A stretch of DNA of 21,432 bases, taken from the NCBI GenBank assembly GCA_964434235.1, contig CAYSUN010000019.1, forward strand, positions 1-21,432. The letters run 5' to 3'. The notes under the pieces were generated by a model, which saw nothing but the letters and a program-made list of their open reading frames with translations, had not been told where the DNA came from and made no database searches. The stretch comes from JABMRF01 sp964434235 (GTDB taxonomy: Bacteria > Patescibacteriota > Patescibacteriia > UBA11705 > JABHMO01). Below, piece by piece: positions 13,637 through 20,543 of this stretch. A program made the translations under genes and the position numbers. Within the stretch, counting starts at the first letter, position 1, and every line of letters starts with the position of its first letter.

Positions 13637-14719
13637 ATGAAAATAATAATTTTAGCTGGAGGAGGAGGAACTAGACTTTGGCCGTTAAGTCGTCAAAATA
13701 AACCTAAACAATTTAGTAAAATAGTTGGAGACAAAACTTTGTTTGAAACTACAGTTGAAAGGTTTAGAAGTGATTTTAATATTAAAGATATTTATGTTTG
13801 TTTGAATAAAAATTTATTAGCTCAAGCTCGGAGAATTGTACCTGATATTTTGGAAGAAAATTATATAATTGAACCAGAGAAAAGAGATACTGCACCAGCT
13901 ATGGCTTTTGTGGCTGCTAAATTATCAGTTGAATATCCTGATGAACCAATCGCTTTTATTCCTTCCGACCATTATATTGGCGACACAAAGAAATTTATTC
14001 AAATCATAAAAAGTGCGGATGATCTTATTCGAAAAACAGGTAAAATGATTGATATTGCAGTTTGGCCAACTTTTCCAAGTACAGCCCTTGGTTATACACG
14101 AATAGGAGAAAAGATTGAATCAAATAATGGAGTGGAGGTTTATCAATTTAAGGGACATACTGAAAAACCTGAATTTGAAGTTGCCCAAAAATATTTAGCT
14201 GAAGGTGATTATTATTGGCATGCTAATTATTATATGTGGACACCAAGAAATATTATTAAAGCTTTTGAAAAATATAGTCCAGGTCTTTATTTATATTTGG
14301 AACAAATTGTAGAGTCATTAAAACAAAATGATCAGAGCAAGGCTAGTTGGGCTTTCGCTCAAATGGAAAAAATTTCTTTTGATTGCGCGATTACTGAAAA
14401 AATTGATTTTGCACAAGTTCTTATAGTTAAAAGTGATTTTGGTTGGAGTGATGTTGGGGCGTTTGATGTTTTGTATGAAGCTCAAAAATCTAAAAGTGAT
14501 GAATCTGGTAATGTTGTTTGTGGTCGTTATGTTAACAAAGATAGTTCAAATTGTTTGATTTATGGTGGCAATGAAAAAATTATAGTAGGTATTGGTTTAG
14601 AAGACTTGGTTATTGTTGATACGCCAGATGTCCTGCTTGTTTGTCCCAAGAGCAAGGCGCAAAAGGTTAAAAGTATTGTTAAAAAGATGAAAGAAAATAA
14701 TCTTGAACAGTATTTATGA
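13637..14719 (+). CDS. manC: Mannose-1-phosphate guanylyltransferase
   Basis: This enzyme makes GDP-mannose from mannose-1-phosphate and GTP for glycan or polysaccharide synthesis. It has 360 residues, the nucleotidyltransferase domain without the isomerase domain of bifunctional ManC. Motifs are LAGGGGTRLWPLSR (6-19) with PKQF, IEPEKRDTAPA, FIPSDHYI, ALGYTRIG, KGHTEKPEFEVAQKYL, FDCAITEK and KSDFGWSDVGAFDVLYE. The usual YxWNSGMF segment reads YYWHANYYMW, a notable change near the sugar site. The gene stands 43 bases after the decayed frame and has no SD. Its stop overlaps the start of the next small gene (ATGA), implying co-translation. Confidence 0.92.
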   Translation: MKIIILAGGGGTRLWPLSRQNKPKQFSKIVGDKTLFETTVERFRSDFNIKDIYVCLNKNLLAQARRIVPDILEENYIIEPEKRDTAPAMAFVAAKLSVEYPDEPIAFIPSDHYIGDTKKFIQIIKSADDLIRKTGKMIDIAVWPTFPSTALGYTRIGEKIESNNGVEVYQFKGHTEKPEFEVAQKYLAEGDYYWHANYYMWTPRNIIKAFEKYSPGLYLYLEQIVESLKQNDQSKASWAFAQMEKISFDCAITEKIDFAQVLIVKSDFGWSDVGAFDVLYEAQKSKSDESGNVVCGRYVNKDSSNCLIYGGNEKIIVGIGLEDLVIVDTPDVLLVCPKSKAQKVKSIVKKMKENNLEQYL

Positions 14720-14970
14720 TTGAGCAGTTTTTTGTTGATTTAATTCAAAATATTCAGTGGTGCATTAATAATTTACCAGCGCGCGGTTACGATATAATTG
14801 GGGCTTTTGTGTGGTCAGCTTTTTATCTTCTTTTGGGTTATGTGTTTGCAAATTCTTTCGCTTTAGTGCAAAATGTTGTAGTAATGATTTTTATCTTTTC
14901 TGGCTTAATGATTGTTATTTCTTTAGGTTCACTTTATATCGCGAAAATAATGAAAAAAAAGATACATTAA
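14716..14970 (+). CDS. DedA-family C-terminal fragment, small membrane protein
   Basis: This 84-residue protein has two hydrophobic segments (about 25-47 and 52-76) and a basic tail. The stretch GYDIIGAFVWSAFYLLLGYVFA and the following FALVQNV correspond to the C-terminal part of DedA/VTT-domain proteins, which typically read NxxGAxxWxxxxxxxGYxxG...V. The N-terminal two thirds of a DedA protein, including the re-entrant loop motifs, are missing and no remnant of them lies upstream, where manC ends. Start ATG 14716 overlaps the manC stop in ATGA, and mltG begins 1 base after this stop, so it sits in an intact operon. It may be a retained mini-domain rather than a dead fragment. Confidence 0.65.
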   Translation: MIEQFFVDLIQNIQWCINNLPARGYDIIGAFVWSAFYLLLGYVFANSFALVQNVVVMIFIFSGLMIVISLGSLYIAKIMKKKIH

Positions 14971-14971
14971 T

Positions 14972-15967
14972 ATGAAAAAATATTTGTTAATAATTTTGGC
15001 AATTTTTGTGCTTGGTTTAATAGTCGTTAATCAAAAGTTTCATTCGCCGAATGATAACTCTTTTGGTGAAAAGGAATTTTTTATAGAAAGGGGTCAGGGG
15101 ATTGACGATATTGCGTTTAGTTTAAGAGAGCAAGGTTTTATAAAAAGTGAATTTTGGTTCAAGGTTTACGTGGCTTCTTCTGGCAATAAATCTAGGTTTG
15201 TTGATGGTTCATATACTTTAGCCACAAATTTGGATCTTCGGGATTTAGTAGGAAGGCTGATTAGTAGTCCTAATGGCCTTAAAGAGGTGGATATAACTTT
15301 ATTAGAAGGTTGGAGTGTGGCAGAGATGGATAATTATTTGATTGCACAAAGTTTAATTGAACAAAATGATTTGAATGATTATAGCGAAAAATATGATTTA
15401 AAGAAGTATACTTTTTTATTGGATAAACCAAAAAATGCATCGCTCGAAGGTTATTTATATCCTGACACTTATCGTGTTTACAAAGCGACTAGTGCAGAAA
15501 CTATTACTGAAAAAATGTTAGATAACTTTGACCATAAATTAACTGATGATTTACGAGCTGAAATAAAAAAACAAGGAAAAACTATTTTTGAAGTCTTGAC
15601 TCTGGCTAGTGTTGTTGAAAAAGAAATGTTTGGTTATGAAAATCGCAGAGTGGTGGCAGATATATTTTTGAAACGTTTAGAACTTGGTATGGCTTTGCAA
15701 TCTGATGCAACGATTAATTATATTACAAAGAAAGGAATAGCCGCGCCAAGCTTAAATGATCTTGAAGTTGATAGTTTGTATAATACTTACAAATATCGAG
15801 GTTTACCTCCAGGACCAATTTGCAATCCAAGCATAGAAGCGATCAAAGCAGTGATTTATCCAGCTGATACCGATTATTTGTATTTCTTAAATACGCCAGA
15901 AGGTGATATAATTTTTAGTAAGAATCATGATGAACACGTAGCTAATAAATTTAAATATTTAAAATAA
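14972..15967 (+). CDS. mltG: Endolytic murein transglycosylase MltG (YceG-like)
   Basis: This membrane-anchored lytic transglycosylase cleaves nascent glycan strands and so sets their length. It has 331 residues with an N-terminal anchor at about residues 4-20. A LysM-like region at about 35-110 contains KEFFIERGQGIDDIAFSLRE. The catalytic YceG domain has LEGYLYPDTYRV, LASVVEKEM with catalytic Glu216, LQSDATINY and YNTYKYRGLPPGPICNPS, and ends with YFLNTPEGDIIFSKNHDEH. All hallmark motifs are present. It is the last gene of the manC/DedA-fragment/mltG run and is followed by 176 bases with no gene. Confidence 0.95.
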   Translation: MKKYLLIILAIFVLGLIVVNQKFHSPNDNSFGEKEFFIERGQGIDDIAFSLREQGFIKSEFWFKVYVASSGNKSRFVDGSYTLATNLDLRDLVGRLISSPNGLKEVDITLLEGWSVAEMDNYLIAQSLIEQNDLNDYSEKYDLKKYTFLLDKPKNASLEGYLYPDTYRVYKATSAETITEKMLDNFDHKLTDDLRAEIKKQGKTIFEVLTLASVVEKEMFGYENRRVVADIFLKRLELGMALQSDATINYITKKGIAAPSLNDLEVDSLYNTYKYRGLPPGPICNPSIEAIKAVIYPADTDYLYFLNTPEGDIIFSKNHDEHVANKFKYLK

Positions 15968-16143
15968 ATAATGAATAATAAATTGAAAAATTAAGAGAAC
16001 AAGGAGAAGGAAGCTTCAAGTAACAAGAAACGATAATACTTAACACTCCAAGGTAATCAACTCAATAAACCTTTTTTACTATTTACTATTTATTTTTAAC
16101 TTTTTTTACTTATTCACTTAACACTTAAAACTTAACATTTAAT
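15968..16143 (+). other. Gene-free A/T-rich spacer before the translin gene
   Basis: The spacer is low in complexity, with repeated ACTTAACA/ACTTAAAACTTAACA-like words (about 16117-16141) and T/A runs (16070-16110). No reading frame, clear terminator or consensus promoter was found. The word repeats run right up to ATG 16144. Confidence 0.5.
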
Positions 16144-16719
16144 ATGTTGAACAAAAAATTTTGGCAAACAGTTTTGCAAGATCAAACAGATTATGACATT
16201 GCAAGAAGAAAAATAATTAGTGAAGGTTCAAATGCTCAGCATTTGGCGAAGCAAGCAATTTTTGCCTTGCAAAGAAATAATAAAAAAGAAGCAAAAGACA
16301 AATTAACTTTATCAAGAAGTGGTTTGATTAGTTTGGAAAAAAGATTTGGCAAAGATGGTAAGTTGCGTATGGAAGGTGTGTGGAAGGCGGCAGTTGAGGA
16401 ACATGTAGAAGCAAAGCTTTTTATGGATTTTATTGAAGGAAAAAAAATTCAGGAAGTAAAAGAATTTTATGTTTTGCCAGATGAGTATATTGGTGGATTG
16501 TCTGATTTAACAGGGGAAATTGTGCGCATGATGATTATTTGGACAACTAAAGGCAAGATAAAAGAAGTCAAAGAAGCTGGAGAAGTTATTGCTTTGATTA
16601 TTGAAGAATTGATGAAATATAATTATGGTGGATATTTACGAACAAAATTTGATCAAGCAAAAAAGTCTTTGCAAAAATCTGAGCAAATTATGTACGATTT
16701 AAGTATTCGTAAAAAATAA
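16144..16719 (+). CDS. Translin-family protein
   Basis: This 191-residue, mostly helical protein has strong matches to translin/TRAX-like proteins. They are DIARRKIISEGSNAQHLAKQAI (about 19-40), the hallmark EYIGGLSDLTGEIVRMM (about 114-130) and the C-terminal YGGYLRTKFDQAKKSLQKSE followed by IMYDLSIR. In eukaryotes, translin and TRAX form the C3PO RNase and bind RNA or single-stranded DNA. In TRAX the acidic residues near the GGxxDLxGE segment coordinate metal, and the Glu and Asp of that segment are present here. Prokaryotic homologues are known but poorly characterised. Two bases separate it from the next gene. It has no SD. Confidence 0.85.
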   Translation: MLNKKFWQTVLQDQTDYDIARRKIISEGSNAQHLAKQAIFALQRNNKKEAKDKLTLSRSGLISLEKRFGKDGKLRMEGVWKAAVEEHVEAKLFMDFIEGKKIQEVKEFYVLPDEYIGGLSDLTGEIVRMMIIWTTKGKIKEVKEAGEVIALIIEELMKYNYGGYLRTKFDQAKKSLQKSEQIMYDLSIRKK

Positions 16720-16721
16720 CC

Positions 16722-17192
16722 ATGCAACATTCATCAGGAAAATTAGAAAGGGAGTTGGATTTAGCGGAAGAAAATAGGTTTTATTTGGAAGAAAAAAGAA
16801 AACAAAAAAAAGATTTTAAGTTAGATCCAAATAAATTAAAAGAGGTTCGTAAAAAACACTCAAGTAACAAAATGTGTTGTTGGGCAATTTTTATGATAAT
16901 TGTTTTGTCCATTGGTTTGATATATTATTTTGTGCGAAGCATACAGGATAATGTTTTAAAAGATTTTTACGAAAAGAAAGAGAAAGTTGAAGAGTTGATT
17001 CCACAAGTAAAAGATGAAACCAAAGTTGGTGTTGATCAAGGCGTAGATTTGTATAATGAAACAAAGGAAAATATCGAAAATATTCAAAATACTTATAATC
17101 AGGCACAAGATACACTTGAAACAGTACAAGATGGTTATGATAAAGCTAAAGATGTAGTAGATACATTGAAGGGTGATCAGCCGTCAGAGTAA
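16722..17192 (+). CDS. Single-pass membrane protein with coiled-coil-like tail, unknown function
   Basis: This 156-residue protein has a charged N-terminal part (1-50, E/K-rich), one transmembrane helix at about 52-72 (CCWAIFMIIVLSIGLIYYFV) and an acidic, Q/N/T-rich helical tail. The tail carries repeating patterns such as YNETKENIENIQNTYNQAQ, reminiscent of YtxH or apolipoprotein-type amphipathic helices. No catalytic motif is present. It starts 2 bases after the translin stop, so the two are probably co-expressed and could form a membrane-linked pair; that link is inferred from position only. A bidirectional terminator follows. Confidence 0.7.
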   Translation: MQHSSGKLERELDLAEENRFYLEEKRKQKKDFKLDPNKLKEVRKKHSSNKMCCWAIFMIIVLSIGLIYYFVRSIQDNVLKDFYEKKEKVEELIPQVKDETKVGVDQGVDLYNETKENIENIQNTYNQAQDTLETVQDGYDKAKDVVDTLKGDQPSE

Positions 17193-17207
17193 AGCTTATT
17201 AAATTTA

Positions 17208-17238
17208 TAAAAAAAGAGAGCCAACTGTGGCTCTTTTT
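17208..17238. terminator. Bidirectional intrinsic terminator between the membrane protein gene and rdgB
   Basis: A 7-bp stem (AGAGCCA at 17217-17223 with TGGCTCT at 17228-17234) and 4-base loop are flanked by an A run on the left and a T run on the right. It can therefore stop transcription from both sides of these convergent genes. Confidence 0.85.
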
Positions 17239-17257
17239 GATTTTGTTTAAAATTAAA

Positions 17258-17848
17258 TTACCAAGAAATTTGTGATGCAAGTTTTTCTAAAGCTAGGCGT
17301 CTGTGACTGATTTTTTTGTGTTCTTTTTCGGTAAGTTCAGAATACATTTTACCGTTGGTTAGTCGCATGATTGAGCGGAAAGGGTAGCCGGGGATAATTG
17401 AAGTTTCTTGCTTTTCTGTGATTATACCTTCAATTGAACTTGTAACAAATAAAGGTATGCCAGATTCATCAATATAACAAATTACTGCTATTAGTCGACA
17501 AGTTCTTTTTTCTAGCGGTACACTGTGTAGTTGTTCAAGAGTGTAATCGATTAACTCTTGGTCAGACATTTCATAACCTTTCCACCTGCGACTTTTTACG
17601 CCAGGTTGACCGTTTAGAGCGTCAATCTCAATGCCTCCATCATCAGCCAAAACTTTTAGTTTGGTTAATTGATGAGCAAATTCAGCTTTGATTAAAGCAT
17701 TTTGAAAAAAGGTTGAGCCAGTTTCTGCAATTTCACAGTTAATTCCAACTTCAGATAGTCCAACTGGTTTAATTGGCCAATTGGCCATAATTTCTTTGAA
17801 TTCAGCAATTTTACCTTTATTGTGTGAAGCTATGATTAGTTTTTGCAT
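17258..17848 (-). CDS. rdgB: Non-canonical purine NTP pyrophosphatase (RdgB/HAM1 family)
   Basis: This house-cleaning enzyme hydrolyses ITP, dITP and XTP to monophosphates. It has 196 residues, normal for the family. Motifs are IIASHNKGKIAEFKEI (5-20, the SxNxxKxxE triphosphate-binding strand), ETGSTFFQNALIKA, LADDGGIEIDAL, PGVKSRRW, PGYPFRSIM and the C-terminal SHRRLAL. The usual ADDSGL motif reads ADDGGI and the usual PGxxSAR reads PGVKSRR, so it is somewhat divergent. The start has GAGGT 5 bases upstream of ATG and a TTGACA promoter (17895-17900 / 17872-17877). It is monocistronic, convergent with the translin pair and divergent from the small membrane protein gene. Confidence 0.92.
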   Translation of the reverse strand: MQKLIIASHNKGKIAEFKEIMANWPIKPVGLSEVGINCEIAETGSTFFQNALIKAEFAHQLTKLKVLADDGGIEIDALNGQPGVKSRRWKGYEMSDQELIDYTLEQLHSVPLEKRTCRLIAVICYIDESGIPLFVTSSIEGIITEKQETSIIPGYPFRSIMRLTNGKMYSELTEKEHKKISHRRLALEKLASQISW

Positions 17849-17871
17849 AATTTACCTCTTTTTGTTTATTT

Positions 17872-17936
17872 ATTTTAAGTAAAAGTTTAAGTTTTGTCAA
17901 TGATAAAATTGACAAATTATGGTTTAATGTTAATAT
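17872..17936. promoter_or_regulatory. Back-to-back divergent promoters with a shared -35 palindrome
   Basis: The minus-strand promoter for rdgB has TTGACA (17895-17900), a 17-base spacer and TAAAAT (17872-17877). The plus-strand promoter for the small membrane protein has TTGACA (17909-17914), a 16-base spacer and TAATAT (17931-17936). The two -35 boxes lie in a perfect 9-bp inverted repeat TTTGTCAAT-GATAAA-ATTGACAAA (17893-17916). Polymerases on the two promoters would compete. Confidence 0.7.
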
Positions 17937-17981
17937 TTGAGGGAAGTAGTTTGGTAGTTCTATTCTTAAACGGAGGATAAG

Positions 17982-18227
17982 ATGGATTTTTTGGGGTGGC
18001 TTTTTATTCTTTTTTTAGGGCTTAAGTTAGCTGGAGTAATTGCTTGGTCATGGTGGTGGGTGTTCCTTCCTATATATTTTATTCCGGTGCTCGGTGTTCT
18101 TAGTTGGATCTTTGGAATTTCAATAATTACAATTTGGTTAACTCCCAAGAAGTTAAGAACGGTTTTCAAAAATAAGCGTCGTTACAAAGCTATGATGAAT
18201 GGTAAAGACGAAGAAACTATTTTCTAA
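17982..18227 (+). CDS. Small membrane protein resembling transmembrane Fragile-X-F family
   Basis: This 81-residue protein has two hydrophobic segments (about 3-22 and 28-52) and a basic cytoplasmic tail (KKLRTVFKNKRRYK). The central LKLAGVIAWSWWWVFLPIYFIP matches the pattern LKLxGVIxWSWWWVxxPxWI of small bacterial and phage proteins annotated as transmembrane Fragile-X-F proteins. Their function is unknown. The start is firm: GGAGG lies 5 bases before ATG, with a promoter 46-73 bases upstream and a strong terminator just after the stop. It is a self-contained single-gene unit, unlike the long runs around it. Confidence 0.75.
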   Translation: MDFLGWLFILFLGLKLAGVIAWSWWWVFLPIYFIPVLGVLSWIFGISIITIWLTPKKLRTVFKNKRRYKAMMNGKDEETIF

Positions 18228-18233
18228 TTTAGT

Positions 18234-18264
18234 AAAGCAGGAACTCTTAGTTTCTGCTTTTTTG
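18234..18264. terminator. Strong terminator after the small membrane protein gene, overlapping the methyltransferase stop
   Basis: A 12-bp stem with one G-T pair (18234-18245 with 18249-18260) and a CTT loop are followed by T's. The minus-strand methyltransferase stop codon (18247-18249) spans the loop and the first base of the 3' arm. On the minus strand the T tract is short, so termination there is less certain. Confidence 0.85.
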
Positions 18265-19107
18265 TAATCGTATTTTTGATAAAGTATAAAATCTTTTTTC
18301 AATTTCAAAGCCTAAGTATTTTCTGTTCAGTTTTTTAGCAACTATTGCAGTTGTACCTGACCCCATAAATGGATCAAAAACTAAATCGTTTTTATTTGAA
18401 CTTGCTAAAATAATTCTTTCAATAAGTTTTTCTGGTTTTTGTGTTGGATGTTCGGTGTTTTCTGGCATTGACCAAAAGGGGACTGTTAAATCAGTCCAAA
18501 TATTTGAAGGGTGAGTCATTCGAAATTTTTGTCCATCAATTTCTTGCCAATCTTTTGGGTTACCTTTTTGATCAACATAAGGTGCTATAACTTCTTTCCT
18601 GACTTTGACATCTTCAAGATTGAAAGTGTAATCATCAGATTTAGTTGCAAACCAGATATCTTCCATGTTGTTTTTCCAGTTCTTTTTTGCTCCACGACCT
18701 TTGTCTCGTTTCCAAGTAATTCGATTGCGTACTATAAAATATTTTTTTAAAAGCGTTTCGATTATTGAGGAGGCTTCCCAGTTTATGCAAATGTAAATTG
18801 AACCATTTGTTTTTAAAATTCTAGCACATTCTGCAACCCAGTCTTCACACCAAATCGAAAAATCTTTTTCTTTTATGGAATGAACTGTACCTTGTCCAAA
18901 ATCTTTTTTAATTGTATATGGCGGATCAGTTACAATAAGATCAATAAAGTTGTTTGGAATTTTTTTAATTTCCCTAACTGAATCACCGAAAAATATTTTA
19001 TTTGATAGATTTGTTTTTGTAATATCAAAATCACTCAATTTTTCAATTTTAACTTGTTTTAAATCTTTACTTTTTACAGAAATGGTTTTGTTTCGAGTTG
19101 ATTTCAT
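18247..19107 (-). CDS. DNA (adenine-N6 or cytosine-N4) methyltransferase, beta-class
   Basis: The enzyme transfers methyl from S-adenosylmethionine to an exocyclic amino group in DNA. It has 286 residues. DIIVTDPPY-type motif IV reads IVTDPPYTI (58-66). The SAM-binding motif I, FMGSGTT (247-253), comes near the C-terminus, giving the IV-before-I order of the beta class. Between them are WVAECARILKTNGSIYICINWE (post-motif strands), ITWKRDKGRGAKKNWKNNME and EHPTQKPEKLIERII. The recognition sequence cannot be read from this. No restriction endonuclease is next to it, so it looks like an orphan methyltransferase. Its start overlaps the end of the SET gene by 4 bases (ATGA), so both are one translation unit. 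Confidence 0.92.
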   Translation of the reverse strand: MKSTRNKTISVKSKDLKQVKIEKLSDFDITKTNLSNKIFFGDSVREIKKIPNNFIDLIVTDPPYTIKKDFGQGTVHSIKEKDFSIWCEDWVAECARILKTNGSIYICINWEASSIIETLLKKYFIVRNRITWKRDKGRGAKKNWKNNMEDIWFATKSDDYTFNLEDVKVRKEVIAPYVDQKGNPKDWQEIDGQKFRMTHPSNIWTDLTVPFWSMPENTEHPTQKPEKLIERIILASSNKNDLVFDPFMGSGTTAIVAKKLNRKYLGFEIEKRFYTLSKIRLQKSRN

Positions 19108-19649
19108 GATTTAAATTTTTTTATTTCTTGGATACGTTTGTTTAAAAGCGGAGAAAAGTGGTTTTTATATCGATCTTGAAGTTTTGGATTACGCCAATCT
19201 GTTCCAGTAATTTGACCACGACATAATGATGAACCGCATTGGCATTGCCATTTCGAAATATAATTTTCATTAGCTTCAAAAAGCGCATAATCTATGGCTA
19301 ATTCTTCGTTAATTGCAATATTTCTTTTGGCAATTATTGTATAAGCATCAATCATCCACATATTGGGTTCGCAGGAATGGTTAATGAAATATCCTTTTTC
19401 GTCACCACGTTCCTCGACGCTATAAAGATCTTCATCCCATTGTATGACTAATTTACCCATTTTTTTGTATTTTTTAACTTCGTTAGAATTTATGTAATGT
19501 CCTCCCCAAACAATTAATTTTTCACCTTTTTTTATATTTTTATTAGCAAATAGTCCTTGACCTTCGATTAAGCTTTTCTTAATATTGATTTTGGGATTTA
19601 TCCAATCTTCTATATTTGTAGTTGGGGGTTTATGTTTTTGTAAGCTCAT
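19104..19649 (-). CDS. SET-domain lysine methyltransferase-like protein with post-SET cysteines
   Basis: This 181-residue protein is a full SET fold. EGQGLFANKNIKKGEKLIVW (29-48) carries the SAM-binding GxG. GYFINHSCEPNMWM (86-99) contains the NHSCxPN pseudoknot motif. EELAIDYALFE (115-125) has the catalytic Tyr121. WQCQCGSSLCRGQI (134-147) is a post-SET zinc segment with Cys136, Cys138 and Cys143. SET enzymes methylate lysines of proteins; bacterial targets are mostly unknown. It starts without an SD, follows the phosphodiesterase gene by 57 bases, and is coupled to the DNA methyltransferase downstream. Which protein it modifies cannot be told from the sequence. Confidence 0.9.
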   Translation of the reverse strand: MSLQKHKPPTTNIEDWINPKINIKKSLIEGQGLFANKNIKKGEKLIVWGGHYINSNEVKKYKKMGKLVIQWDEDLYSVEERGDEKGYFINHSCEPNMWMIDAYTIIAKRNIAINEELAIDYALFEANENYISKWQCQCGSSLCRGQITGTDWRNPKLQDRYKNHFSPLLNKRIQEIKKFKS

Positions 19650-19706
19650 ATAACTTTTTCGTTAGGCTAAAAAAATCGTATAATTGGTAATGCTTTTTTG
19701 AACTTC

Positions 19707-20294
19707 TTAATATTTATGACTTTTAGCGTTAAGTATTTTATCTTCATTCTTTTTAAAATATTCATCAACAGTTTCTGTTTTTAGTGTAATAGCGTTTTTC
19801 ACATCTACGAATTCGGCACTATTTTCTTTGGTATCATAAATTGCAAAAGTTGCTTTTCCTGTTTTGTGAGCTGAGATTTCACCTGGGTTAACAATTAAAC
19901 AGTTGCCTATTTTATCTTCGTTTTTTAAATGATTATGTCCGTAAAACACAGCGTCAAAATCTCCTGTTTTTGCCATTGGTTTAGCTAAATCCGGGAAGTG
20001 TGTGATAAAGATTTTTCTATTATCAAACTCAAGAAAATGATAAACGTTGTCGCTCATTGTAAGATTACTGCCTTGTTGAAGCGCTTTTCTGCAAATCGTT
20101 GGTTTATCGCCGTCGTTGTTTCCCCAAATGGCGAAAATAGGTGTTGGCGATTCTGATAATAAAGTTGCAATACCTGCATTCATAAAATCACCGAGGAAAA
20201 TAATTTGTTCGACATCACGAGATTCAATTTCTTTTAAGGTAAGGATTAAGTTGTGAAAATTTTCGTGGATATCGGATAGGATTGCTATTTTCAT
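19707..20294 (-). CDS. YfcE/MJ0936-type metallophosphoesterase
   Basis: This 195-residue calcineurin-like phosphoesterase has the full metal-site series. The motifs are ILSDIHEN (5-12, Asp8 and His10), FLGDFMN (33-39), WGNNDGD (57-63, where the family has GNHD or GNCD), ITHFPD (about 96-101), YGHNH (about 118-122) and NPGEIS (about 136-141). The short YfcE/MJ0936 class hydrolyses phosphodiesters such as 2',3'-cyclic nucleotides or model substrates, and the true substrate is unknown. The C-terminal tail after about residue 165 (ETVDEYFKKNEDKILNAK) is extra and charged. The start has no SD. An inverted repeat lies upstream (20367-20385), near a possible -10. Confidence 0.88.
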   Translation of the reverse strand: MKIAILSDIHENFHNLILTLKEIESRDVEQIIFLGDFMNAGIATLLSESPTPIFAIWGNNDGDKPTICRKALQQGSNLTMSDNVYHFLEFDNRKIFITHFPDLAKPMAKTGDFDAVFYGHNHLKNEDKIGNCLIVNPGEISAHKTGKATFAIYDTKENSAEFVDVKNAITLKTETVDEYFKKNEDKILNAKSHKY

Positions 20295-20348
20295 ATATTT
20301 AGAATAATTAGTTATTAATTTATTAGAAATTCTATTGCTTTTAATAAA

Positions 20349-20385
20349 ATTATAAGTAAATCAGTTTTAAGACTTATTGTCTTAA
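20349..20385 (-). promoter_or_regulatory. -10-like box with upstream inverted repeat, phosphoesterase gene
   Basis: TATAAT on the minus strand (20349-20354) lies 12 bases from a perfect 7-bp inverted repeat TTAAGAC-5-GTCTTAA (20367-20385). The repeat occupies the -35 position, where no good -35 hexamer is seen. This suggests an activator or repressor site. Confidence 0.4.
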
Positions 20386-20461
20386 TTGAAATATTTAATG
20401 AATAATGTAGGGATTATTTAATCTAACTTCATTATAGCAGAAATGAATAATTTAAAAAATA

Positions 20462-20490
20462 TTGACAAGCCTAAATTAAATTGGTAGATT
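20462..20490 (+). promoter_or_regulatory. Promoter of the 79-codon gene
   Basis: TTGACA (20462-20467), a 17-base spacer and TAGATT (20485-20490) lie about 54 bases before ATG 20544. They cover the alternative TTG start at 20481, which argues against that longer frame. Confidence 0.65.
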
Positions 20491-20543
20491 TAATTGTCGG
20501 TTCTTTTGTTAAAACTGTTTTATTACTTCCAAAGGAGTTGCAA

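Noticed and set aside
17966..18169. Minus-strand frame opposite the small WSWWW protein
   Set aside because: It is an antisense shadow of a gene with strong SD, promoter and terminator.
20481..20543. Upstream extension of the 79-codon gene to TTG 20481
   Set aside because: It would start inside the promoter (between -35 and -10), while ATG 20544 has a proper SD.
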